The position numbers were made by a program, and so were the translations under genes. This document shows, one piece after another, positions 57,581 to 64,000 of a stretch of 64,000 nucleotides of DNA. Source of the stretch: Leptospira perdikensis (GTDB lineage Bacteria; Spirochaetota; Leptospiria; Leptospirales; Leptospiraceae); the NCBI RefSeq assembly GCF_004769575.1, contig NZ_RQGA01000002.1:1-64000 (forward strand), given 5' to 3'. Under the pieces are notes generated by a model, which ran no database searches, was not told the DNA's origin, and saw only the letters and a list, made by a program, of their open reading frames with translations. Position 1 is the stretch's first letter. Each line of letters opens with the position of its first letter.

Positions 57581-58357
57581 ATGACTTTTTTAGACGAATG
57601 GAAACAGTTTAGTAATGCAAGAATAGGACTTACACGATTTGGAGGATCAATATCCACCAAAGAAGTGTTAAGGTTTCGGTTGGACCATGCGAGAGCTAGA
57701 GATGCTGTCTTGCTCAGTCCCAATTTTATACAGCTACAAGAGGATTTGGGAGTTTTGGGTAAACCAAAAAAAATCCCAACTTTATTTGTAGAAACTAAAG
57801 TTCATTCAAAAGAAGAATATTTATTACGACCTGATTTAGGGAAAAAGTTGTCTTCGCAATCACATGAGCTTTTGCAATCGTTAGCTGGCGATTGTGATTT
57901 GGTGATTGCCTGTGTGGATGGGCTTTCGGCAAAGGCGCTGGATGAAAATTTGGTTCCCTTTTTAAAGATTTTGATGTCTGCCATTGAGAATAAAGGTTTA
58001 ACTTTGGGACCTTTGGTATTGGTTAAAGGAGGACGGGTTGCCATCGGAGATGAAATCGGAGAGATTTTGAATACGAAAGTTTCGATTGTTGTGATTGGAG
58101 AGAGGCCTGGTTTGTCTTCGGCTGATAGTCTCGGTGTTTATATCACCTATAGCCCGCAAGTTGGTAAAACTGATGAAAGTCGAAATTGTATTTCTAATAT
58201 TCGACCGACTGGTTTTGGTTTTGAAAGTGCTGTAGCAAAAACCATGTATCTCATAGAGGAATCCATTCGAAGGAAAATCTCTGGTGTTGAATTGAAGGAT
58301 GAAATGCCTCCAGAGTTTTTGTTAAAATCGAAAGACAATTCATCCCTGATTGATTGA
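57581..58357 (+). CDS. eutC: Ethanolamine ammonia-lyase small subunit EutC
   Basis: The 258-residue protein is the small subunit, near the N-terminal side shorter than the E. coli protein (about 295). It shows ARIGLTRFGGSISTKEVLRFRLDHARARDAV, VIGERPGLSSADSLGVYITY and NCISNIRPTGF, typical of the family. It forms the enzyme with EutB and contributes to the B12 site. The stop codon lies inside the -35 box of the next transcription unit. Confidence 0.95.
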   Translation: MTFLDEWKQFSNARIGLTRFGGSISTKEVLRFRLDHARARDAVLLSPNFIQLQEDLGVLGKPKKIPTLFVETKVHSKEEYLLRPDLGKKLSSQSHELLQSLAGDCDLVIACVDGLSAKALDENLVPFLKILMSAIENKGLTLGPLVLVKGGRVAIGDEIGEILNTKVSIVVIGERPGLSSADSLGVYITYSPQVGKTDESRNCISNIRPTGFGFESAVAKTMYLIEESIRRKISGVELKDEMPPEFLLKSKDNSSLID

Positions 58358-58383
58358 CAGAATCCGTCCCTTTGATTTTTAAT
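58354..58383 (+). promoter_or_regulatory. Promoter of riboswitch 2
   Basis: TTGACA (58354-58359) is followed after 18 bases by TTTAAT (58378-58383), or after 17 by TTTTAA. The -35 box contains the eutC stop codon. Transcription would begin near 58390, where the riboswitch starts. Confidence 0.65.
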
Positions 58384-58389
58384 AGAATC

Positions 58390-58538
58390 AATTCCGGGAG
58401 GAATGGGGTGAAATTCCTCAACTGACGGTGCAACCGTGAATTCTATTTCCAATTTTTGGAAGGAAAAGTCGGATCTTCCCACAAATGAATCGCCCGTAAA
58501 CGATCATTCGTTCCTAAATTTTCTAAAAGGGCCCCGGA
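58390..58538 (+). ncRNA. Cobalamin riboswitch 2
   Basis: The core reads GGTGAAATTCC, CTGACGGTGCAACCGTGA and AAGTCGGATCTTCCC. The same GGGAGGA/TCTTCCC and TCCGGG/CCCGGA pairs as in the element at 37564 are present. The downstream arm AATGAATCG...CGATCATT and the closing GGGCCCCGGA are also shared. The central variable loops differ. It lies between eutC and the CWC protein gene and has its own promoter. Confidence 0.87.
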
Positions 58539-58560
58539 TAAATGATTCCGGAATGTCCAA

Positions 58561-58605
58561 TTCTCCACCAAACAGAGATTGTGTGGTTCCGGGTTTAGAG
58601 GAGAA
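58561..58605 (+). promoter_or_regulatory. Shine-Dalgarno-sequestering hairpin of riboswitch 2
   Basis: TTCTCC (58561-58566) pairs with GGAGAA (58600-58605), with an inner AAAC/GTTT helix. The 3' arm contains the Shine-Dalgarno AGAGGAG (58597-58603) for TTG 58611. This suggests translational control. Confidence 0.55.
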
Positions 58606-58610
58606 ACACC

Positions 58611-58886
58611 TTGGAAAAATCCAAAGTACCCAACAAAAAAAGGTTCGATCAAATGCAAGAATCCCTAAAACACGAGGAGAAAATTTGTCCCAATTGTTCT
58701 CGGATATTTGAATGTAAAGTTGGTTCCATTAGTCTCTGTCAATGTACGAAAGTGACCCTTAGTTTGGAAGAGAGGGACTATTTAGCTTTACAATTTGCCG
58801 ATTGTCTTTGTTACCAATGTATGGAAAAGTTGGCCTTCGAATATAGAATCACAAAATCATATAAGTCAATCACTTGGAATTTTTAA
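58611..58886 (+). CDS. Cysteine-rich CWC family protein under B12 riboswitch control
   Basis: The 91-residue soluble protein has cysteines arranged as CPNCSRIFECKVGSISLCQC near residue 26 and CLCYQCMEKL near residue 64. This fits the CWC cysteine-rich family, probably a small metal-binding protein. Its biochemical role is unknown to me. The start is TTG 58611 with AGAGGAG seven bases ahead. Riboswitch 2 control links it to cobalamin supply; a part in B12 or cobalt handling is inference. Confidence 0.8.
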   Translation: MEKSKVPNKKRFDQMQESLKHEEKICPNCSRIFECKVGSISLCQCTKVTLSLEERDYLALQFADCLCYQCMEKLAFEYRITKSYKSITWNF

Positions 58887-58945
58887 AATTGGATGGAAAA
58901 AATATTTAGGTAGTTGTTCTATTTGTTTAGAAGGATGAATTCCGT

Positions 58946-60049
58946 TTGACTAACATATTCTTTTTGGTGCCTCTGTTTGCTTCCTTGGCAAATGTTAGTT
59001 GTTTTATCGAAAACATAACACGTGACCACCGTTTCCATCGTTTACTGAGTGTGTTTTATTTCACCATAGGGGTTCAGAATGCGGCAACAGCTGCGCTTTG
59101 CCTTGCACCGGATGAAACTACGGGTTTGGCTTTTTGGATCTTTCAGTGCCATTCTTTTTTTCTTCTGGCACCTGTGCTTGTTTCTTTATGTTCGTTTTGT
59201 ACGGGGCGAAAGTTATTCAATAAAGCTACCATAATCATTGCTATATACGCTTTGATTGTGGATTTACTTTGTTCGTCGATACCGAAGAATTTTGTGTATG
59301 AATTTGCGTTACTTTCCTTTGGAATGGCACCTTTACTTACCGTTTTTGGTGGGATTCTTGGTGGTTCTGTCCATTTTTTTGCGATCACTATTTCTTTGTA
59401 TTTTGTCCTCTCTCCATTGGAGTGGAATTCCTTTTTTGATCGAAAAACATTTATCATTGCTTTATGTGTTTGGTGGTTTGGCCTTTTTTCTAATTTTTTG
59501 CCGATGTATGGATTTAATTTTCCCCCTTTTCATCCAGTAGTGGATGCAACTCTTTCTGTATTATTCTCCATTTATTTAAACCGATTTAATGCCTCAAGAC
59601 CCAGTGTTTATAGTTTAATTGCTTCTATTTTGATTTCACTTGCTGTTGGTTTATTTGTTGGAATTTTGGTTTTAGGAATTCTTCCGGGATTTCCTTTTAA
59701 GGAATTGGCGACTTCCATTGTTACTACCTTAACCAGTCTTTTATTTTTCGCATATTTATTCAAAACTACTTTCAAAGATGAGAAACCTAATTTTTCCTTT
59801 TCATTGTCCCTTGGGGATTTTGGTTTATCCAAACAAGAATTGAGAATTTGTGAATTGATTGCAGAAGGGCATAGTCGTTCGTTCATTCGTTTGATTCTGA
59901 ATGTTTCTGATGGAACTTTGCGGAATCATTTGAAAAATATTTATTCAAAAGTACTTCCTGAATCCAATTCTACTTCGAAAGACCAATTGCAACGTTTGAC
60001 TGTATTTTTATCAAAACAAAAGTTAGTTGAAGATGTGCCTGATAAATAA
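58946..60049 (+). CDS. Seven-helix membrane protein with LuxR-type DNA-binding domain
   Basis: The 367-residue protein has an N-terminal block of about seven to eight membrane helices (about 1-280) and a C-terminal LuxR helix-turn-helix (about 288-350; LSKQELRICELIAEGHS, DGTLRNHLKNIYSKV). It would regulate transcription from the membrane. The ligand and targets are unknown. It starts with TTG 58946, with AAGGA ten bases ahead; a four-codon ATG frame at 58935 overlaps this start. Confidence 0.82.
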   Translation: MTNIFFLVPLFASLANVSCFIENITRDHRFHRLLSVFYFTIGVQNAATAALCLAPDETTGLAFWIFQCHSFFLLAPVLVSLCSFCTGRKLFNKATIIIAIYALIVDLLCSSIPKNFVYEFALLSFGMAPLLTVFGGILGGSVHFFAITISLYFVLSPLEWNSFFDRKTFIIALCVWWFGLFSNFLPMYGFNFPPFHPVVDATLSVLFSIYLNRFNASRPSVYSLIASILISLAVGLFVGILVLGILPGFPFKELATSIVTTLTSLLFFAYLFKTTFKDEKPNFSFSLSLGDFGLSKQELRICELIAEGHSRSFIRLILNVSDGTLRNHLKNIYSKVLPESNSTSKDQLQRLTVFLSKQKLVEDVPDK

Positions 60050-60077
60050 AGGATTCTTCTATTGGCTTAAAGTTTTG

Positions 60078-61076
60078 TTATTGTTCTACACAAACTAATT
60101 CGTGATTGACGGAGCAAAGTTGTGAACCTTTTCCTGCCGTGAGTGTCACCACATCTTGAGTATAAGCGTCCCCCACAATTCCAGATTCGGTAGGAGAGTT
60201 TGTTGTCCACTTTTTACAAGTTCCGTTGGCACTCGTTGTCCAATCCGGATTAAGCCCCGTCCAATGATCCGAAGTTAAGGCAGTGATGGGTGTAGAGATA
60301 CCTGTAAATAATCCATTTGCGTTTGCGGTCTCAATCCCTATGCCGTTGTCTCGAACGTAAGATTGGTTCGCTTTAAAAACCCAATCGATTTGTTTGTCTC
60401 CCAAATTTGTAGTATTACTGGCTCGTCGTGATTCCCCGTCGACTACCATGACCTTGAACCTGCCCGTACCAGGATAGTTTGGATCGGACTGGCAGTATGA
60501 ATCAAAATTAGATGCCTTACCGATATTGGCAGGATAAGAGTTCTGTGTTATGTATACGATACAGTTGTTACACGATGGATAACAATGGATTTCAATTTCT
60601 TTTATGTCTTTATTGGAAATTTTTCCAATCGGGTTTACCAACTCGCAAAAGTTTCCTTGAGCTTGTCTAACAAAATTAACTTCATAATCGGTGCCAATCG
60701 GAATCTTATCAGGAAAGGAGAATTCCGCACTTCCTGCGGGAAGAGAAAGTAGAGTTTCTTTATTTAAAATCAATCTCAATCCACTTCCTGTAAGTCCTAA
60801 CACTTTCCCTCCGATAGTAAACCCACTTGTTCCCGATTTGGTACTCACGGTGCAGTGTGCACTATTGTCACCTAATATTGATTTTGCTGCCATAGTTTTA
60901 GAAAAAGATCCCGAGTTTGTATCGCAGATGTTTTCCATTGTAGAAGGATCGCAATTAAATAAGGTTCCTAGAGAAAAAAGCCAAATAAAAATCGTTGAAT
61001 GAACCTCGGATCCAGATTTGTATTTTTTATTTTCATCAAAGTCAAATCTGGATTTTTTGAAGACTCTCTCAATCAT
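60078..61076 (-). CDS. DUF1554-type lipoprotein
   Basis: The 332-residue product has an N-terminal charged stretch, then a hydrophobic segment ending in LGTLFNC. A leptospiral beta module with paired cysteines follows (about 80-185; SGLRLILNKETLLSLPAG, IEIHC). A DUF1554 domain closes the protein (about 190-332; ITQNSYPANIGKASNFDSYC, WVFKANQSYVRDNG, NANGLFTG, LVCVEQ). ATG 61076 overlaps the stop of the upstream gene (ATGATTGA), so the two are translationally coupled. The long segment before the signal is unusual, and a start nearer the signal is possible but none is visible. Confidence 0.78.
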   Translation of the reverse strand: MIERVFKKSRFDFDENKKYKSGSEVHSTIFIWLFSLGTLFNCDPSTMENICDTNSGSFSKTMAAKSILGDNSAHCTVSTKSGTSGFTIGGKVLGLTGSGLRLILNKETLLSLPAGSAEFSFPDKIPIGTDYEVNFVRQAQGNFCELVNPIGKISNKDIKEIEIHCYPSCNNCIVYITQNSYPANIGKASNFDSYCQSDPNYPGTGRFKVMVVDGESRRASNTTNLGDKQIDWVFKANQSYVRDNGIGIETANANGLFTGISTPITALTSDHWTGLNPDWTTSANGTCKKWTTNSPTESGIVGDAYTQDVVTLTAGKGSQLCSVNHELVCVEQ

Positions 61077-62031
61077 TGGGGATACTAATATATCCTTGTG
61101 CAATGGCAAAACGTAAAGGTTGATCTATGGTGAGAAAGGATATAACTTTTGTACAAAGGTATTCTTTTTCATAGATGTTAAAACTAGTTTTGACTGTGTG
61201 GAGTCCAACTTTGGGAGAGGGGATTTCTAAATTGACTGCTTTTGCAATGTTGTCTGGTAAACTTCTGGGACTTGATCCGACTAAGTCTAAATATAAGGAT
61301 GTTCCATCAATAGGAAGGTTGTATTTTGCAGTAATTTCTACAGTATCACCGATTTTTGTTATATCAAAACAATGATCATTACAATCACCAACTGTCGCCG
61401 GAATTTTTAATGCATTTGCACAATTTCTTGGATGGCCTATCGTTAGTTGTTTGGTGGAAACTCCAAATTGATTTTTTGCCACTACGAATACTTTGATTTT
61501 TTTGTCGGCATCGGTAAGATAAGTATAACCACTGAAGTTGGCAGCAGTTCGTTTGAGGGACTGAAGTGCATTTGTCACCGTTCCATCGGGTTGGAGTTCC
61601 ATATTTTTTTTACCGAAGTAGAGGGAGACCTCAGTATTTGCAGGGACAGGTTTCTGAAAACTCACACTCGATTTTTGAAATTGAAGTAAACCTTTGGTGG
61701 AATAGGGATCATCCGCTGGATTCGCATCATTTGTGATGTAAGTGATTTCATTGAGGATGGGAACACCGGCAGAAGTATCTTCCACAGCAATCGGAAGCTC
61801 CGTTCCTGCAGATCCCCCTTGGTTGTTTCCTAGTTGAGAGGTTGTGTTCGGATCAGAGGCAAGTAAGATAGGAACCAAATGTGTTTCCTTTCCGGAAGAT
61901 TTACCTTCGCATTTTAAGAAGAAAAGAGAAAGTCCTGTGATGAGTAGGACCAAAAGGTTCCAACGAACAAACTGAATTCCTCTATTACGAATCCTCTCCA
62001 AATGTTTTTGAATTGGTTTAAATGTTTTCAT
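61069..62031 (-). CDS. Hypothetical lipoprotein, coupled to the DUF1554 gene
   Basis: The 320-residue product has a basic N-terminus, a membrane segment and FFLKC, consistent with lipidation. A low-complexity linker rich in Gly, Thr and Asn is followed by beta-rich sequence with three cysteines (RNCANALKI, GDCNDHCFD, YLCTKV). I recognise no family. Its stop codon overlaps the start of the DUF1554 gene, so the two proteins may act together at the cell surface. ATG 62031 is preferred to ATG 62067; both have a purine-rich stretch that is closer than usual. Confidence 0.7.
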   Translation of the reverse strand: MKTFKPIQKHLERIRNRGIQFVRWNLLVLLITGLSLFFLKCEGKSSGKETHLVPILLASDPNTTSQLGNNQGGSAGTELPIAVEDTSAGVPILNEITYITNDANPADDPYSTKGLLQFQKSSVSFQKPVPANTEVSLYFGKKNMELQPDGTVTNALQSLKRTAANFSGYTYLTDADKKIKVFVVAKNQFGVSTKQLTIGHPRNCANALKIPATVGDCNDHCFDITKIGDTVEITAKYNLPIDGTSLYLDLVGSSPRSLPDNIAKAVNLEIPSPKVGLHTVKTSFNIYEKEYLCTKVISFLTIDQPLRFAIAQGYISIPND

Positions 62032-62313
62032 GCTCCCAAAATAACATGAACTCGTTTCGTTTACCATGTCCTGGATGTCATGAGTGGGGGAAAGGGCCTA
62101 TCCCAAATGTCATGTTTGGAATTTCTTAGGTCGGATTTTCGTTTTTTGAATAGGTAGTCAGGTAAGAGAAGGTTTGCCCGTTTCTTTTTCCTGCGACTGG
62201 AATTCTTAAGTGAGTGAGATTTTTACTAGTATCCAATAAGGAAAGTTCCTTTCGATTTCGAGCCACTAAAATTCGAAACTCACTTACCTATTTCACAGGA
62301 TATATTTTTATAA

Positions 62314-62390
62314 ATAGTTATCCATTTGGGAAACTATTTTACTTGCCAACTTTTGAGGGTTCTTTGATAGTTTTCCAAATGGATAACTAT
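62314..62390 (+). promoter_or_regulatory. 24-bp inverted repeat covering the GST start codon
   Basis: The arms 62314-62337 and 62367-62390 are complementary at 23 of 24 positions, with a 29-base spacer. Each arm contains the core CCATTTGG or CCAAATGG. The right arm contains ATG 62379. It could be an mRNA hairpin hiding the start or a large operator. Confidence 0.6.
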
Positions 62391-63083
62391 CAAACCCCAG
62401 ACCTATTACTTTACATTCACCCTCTCGCTTCCTTTTGCCATAAGGTTCTCATCGCCCTTTATGAAAATGATACAGAATTTGAATCCCGGATCGTGGATTT
62501 AATGCAAGAAGAGTCTAGCGCGGAACTTTTGGCCTATTGGCCTGTGGGTAAAATTCCATTGCTTCGGGATAGAAAACGAGAGAAAACAATCCCTGAGACT
62601 TCCATCATCATTGAATATTTAAATGAATTTTATCCCGGCAAAGTAAAACTCATTCCTTCGGATTTTTCATTGGCTCTCGAGACAAGGCTTTGGGATCGTT
62701 TTTTTGATCTTTATATCAGCGAACCGATGCAGAAGATTGTTGTCGATCGTTTGCGGCCAGAGGGGCAAAACGACAAACTCGGAGTGGAACAAGCATACCA
62801 GAGATTGCCTATTGCTTATGATATGTTGGAGGGACAATTACAATCTCATTCCTTTGTTGTTAGTGATAATTTTAGTATGGCAGACTGTTCGGCAGTTCCT
62901 GCTTTGTTTTATGCGGATACGATTTTAAGTTTTCGTAATACACATCCAAAACTTACCGCTTATTTTGAAAGATTATTAGAAAGGCAGTCCGTAAAACGTA
63001 CGATAGTTGAAGCCTCACCCTATTTTCATATGTATCCACTTTTTGATAAAATTCCCAAAAGGTTTTTAAATGAAAAAAAATAA
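62379..63083 (+). CDS. Glutathione S-transferase family protein
   Basis: The product, about 234 residues, has an N-terminal thioredoxin-like GST domain (about 9-85; YIHPLASFCHKVLIALYEN, WPVGKIPLLRD, ETSIIIEYL) and a C-terminal helical domain (about 95-215; NFSMADCSAVPALFYADT). It likely conjugates or reduces small electrophiles with a thiol. ATG 62379 gives the family N-terminus, but it has no clear Shine-Dalgarno and lies within the inverted repeat. GTG 62214 would add 55 residues with no GST similarity. An ArsR/SRPBCC pair follows. Confidence 0.85.
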   Translation: MDNYQTPDLLLYIHPLASFCHKVLIALYENDTEFESRIVDLMQEESSAELLAYWPVGKIPLLRDRKREKTIPETSIIIEYLNEFYPGKVKLIPSDFSLALETRLWDRFFDLYISEPMQKIVVDRLRPEGQNDKLGVEQAYQRLPIAYDMLEGQLQSHSFVVSDNFSMADCSAVPALFYADTILSFRNTHPKLTAYFERLLERQSVKRTIVEASPYFHMYPLFDKIPKRFLNEKK

Positions 63084-63125
63084 GGATCAATATCAAATAT
63101 ATAAAACAATGACTCATATCGCTTT

Positions 63126-63473
63126 ATGAAGACTAATGCCATTGGTTTAGAAAACATCTTTCATGCTCTTTCGGATAGGAGTCGTTTGTCTATGGTGGAA
63201 CGATTGAGTTTTGGACCTCTTTCTGTCAAAGAATTGGCAGAACCTTTAAACATGGCTTTACCGTCTGCTTTGAAACATTTAAAAGTTTTGGAAGATGGTG
63301 GTATAGTTATTTCAGAAAAGTTAGGTAGGGTTCGTACATATCAATTGGATAAGAGTCGACTTTCAGCAATCGATTTATGGATGGCTGATAGAAAGGCCGC
63401 TTGGAACAGAAGTTTTGATCGGTTGGGAAAATTTTTAATCGAATCATCGGATGAGGATTCCGACGGAGAATAA
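63126..63473 (+). CDS. ArsR-family winged-helix repressor
   Basis: The 115-residue protein is a single winged-helix domain: HALSDRSRLSMVERLSFGPLSVKELAEPLNMALPSALKHLKVLEDGGIV. It lacks the CxC metal site of classical ArsR, so it belongs to the branch that pairs with SRPBCC proteins. It probably represses its own operon. The next gene starts one base after its stop. Confidence 0.88.
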   Translation: MKTNAIGLENIFHALSDRSRLSMVERLSFGPLSVKELAEPLNMALPSALKHLKVLEDGGIVISEKLGRVRTYQLDKSRLSAIDLWMADRKAAWNRSFDRLGKFLIESSDEDSDGE

Positions 63474-63474
63474 A

Positions 63475-63960
63475 ATGAAAGAAGGTCAAGTAACACACTC
63501 AACATTTACTATTGAAAGGATTTTACCTGCTTCTAAAGAACGATCTTTTGCTGCTTGGGCCAATGCAGATTCCAAACGAAGATGGTTCGCATGCCATGAC
63601 GATTGGAAGACTGTCGAATTCAATTTGGACTTTAAAGTCGGCGGAAAAGAATCTAATTTAGTCGTAACACCTTCAGGAAGTCGGCATGTTTTTGATGCAA
63701 CCTTTTATGATATCATCCCCAATGAAAGAATTGTCTATGCTTTTGGTATGTATGTAAATGATATTCGGATCTCTGTATCTCTTGTGACGGTTTTATTTGA
63801 ATCACCTGTTGTTGGCAGAACCAAAATGTTGTTTACCGAACAGATTATCCTCTTGAACGATCCTGATAGTAAAAATGTGTTCAATTTGGATGAAGAAGTC
63901 CGTGGTCGTGTAGAAGGTACAAACGCAGGATTTGATCGACTTGAAAAAGAGTTTTCCTAG
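63475..63960 (+). CDS. SRPBCC/AHSA1-domain protein
   Basis: The 161-residue protein is an SRPBCC (START-like) domain of the AHSA1 type: FTIERILPASKERSFAAWANADSKRRWFAC, FKVGGKES, ERIVYAFGMYVNDIRISVSLVTVLFE, GRVEGTNAGFDRLEKEF. It is the usual partner of ArsR-like repressors and may bind a hydrophobic ligand. ATG 63475 with GGAG seven bases ahead is preferred over the ATG 63451 inside the ArsR gene. Confidence 0.87.
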   Translation: MKEGQVTHSTFTIERILPASKERSFAAWANADSKRRWFACHDDWKTVEFNLDFKVGGKESNLVVTPSGSRHVFDATFYDIIPNERIVYAFGMYVNDIRISVSLVTVLFESPVVGRTKMLFTEQIILLNDPDSKNVFNLDEEVRGRVEGTNAGFDRLEKEFS

Positions 63961-64000
63961 TGGCTCCCTAAACTGGAAGCCCTCGGTAAATTTTTAGTAT

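Noticed and set aside
58935..58949. A four-codon ATG frame overlapping the TTG start of the LuxR gene
   Set aside because: The Shine-Dalgarno abuts this ATG, too close for use; probably chance.
63109..63129. A six-codon ATG frame overlapping the ArsR start
   Set aside because: No Shine-Dalgarno; such short frames arise easily by chance.

Overview
The window looks like chromosomal DNA of a saprophytic (environmental) Leptospira. The reasons are AT-rich composition (by eye), many lipoproteins with loose spirochaetal lipoboxes, three DUF1554-type and one DUF1566-type lipoprotein, many 7TMR-DISM sensors, stand-alone eutBC, and a katG-type catalase-peroxidase. This assignment rests on family knowledge, not on a database search. 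I see no tRNA, rRNA, CRISPR array, transposase or phage genes.

Layout. 0.5-6.6 kb: a 1300-residue surface lipoprotein and two smaller lipoproteins. 6.8-9.5 kb: a hybrid histidine kinase and an alpha/beta hydrolase. 9.6-14.3 kb: a four-gene partner-switching operon (unknown protein, STAS antagonist, anti-sigma-type kinase, membrane PP2C phosphatase). 14.4-18.1 kb: a hybrid kinase plus a REC-EAL c-di-GMP phosphodiesterase. 18.6-30.6 kb: giant and mid-size lipoproteins, including a second copy of the 1300-residue protein, and a 7TM AraC-type regulator. 30.9-33.8 kb: a tight four-gene operon ending in a papain-like peptidase. 34.1-37.5 kb: a 7TM adenylate/guanylate cyclase and RecQ. 37.6-38.7 kb: a cobalamin riboswitch and its lipoprotein. 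38.9-46.1 kb: cheD, convergent with a sensor-cheW-mcp-cheA-cheB-cheY operon. 46.6-53.1 kb: lipoproteins and a LytS-like kinase/AraC-type response regulator pair. 53.1-55.8 kb: an exported KatG and a high-potential iron-sulfur protein behind three Fur/PerR-like operators. 55.9-58.9 kb: eutBC, then a second cobalamin riboswitch and a small cysteine-rich CWC protein. 58.9-64 kb: a 7TM LuxR regulator, two lipoproteins, a GST, and an ArsR/SRPBCC pair.

How the parts may work together. The best candidate for a little-described system is the B12 theme. Two closely similar cobalamin riboswitches, each followed by a hairpin that can hide the Shine-Dalgarno and by a TTG start, control a surface lipoprotein and a CWC protein. 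The second lies directly behind the B12-dependent ethanolamine ammonia-lyase genes. Other points for follow-up are a 24-bp dyad covering the start codon of the GST gene, a GC-rich structured leader before eutB, a set of long perfect dyads without U-tracts behind lipoprotein genes, and one 7TM sensor architecture joined to different outputs.
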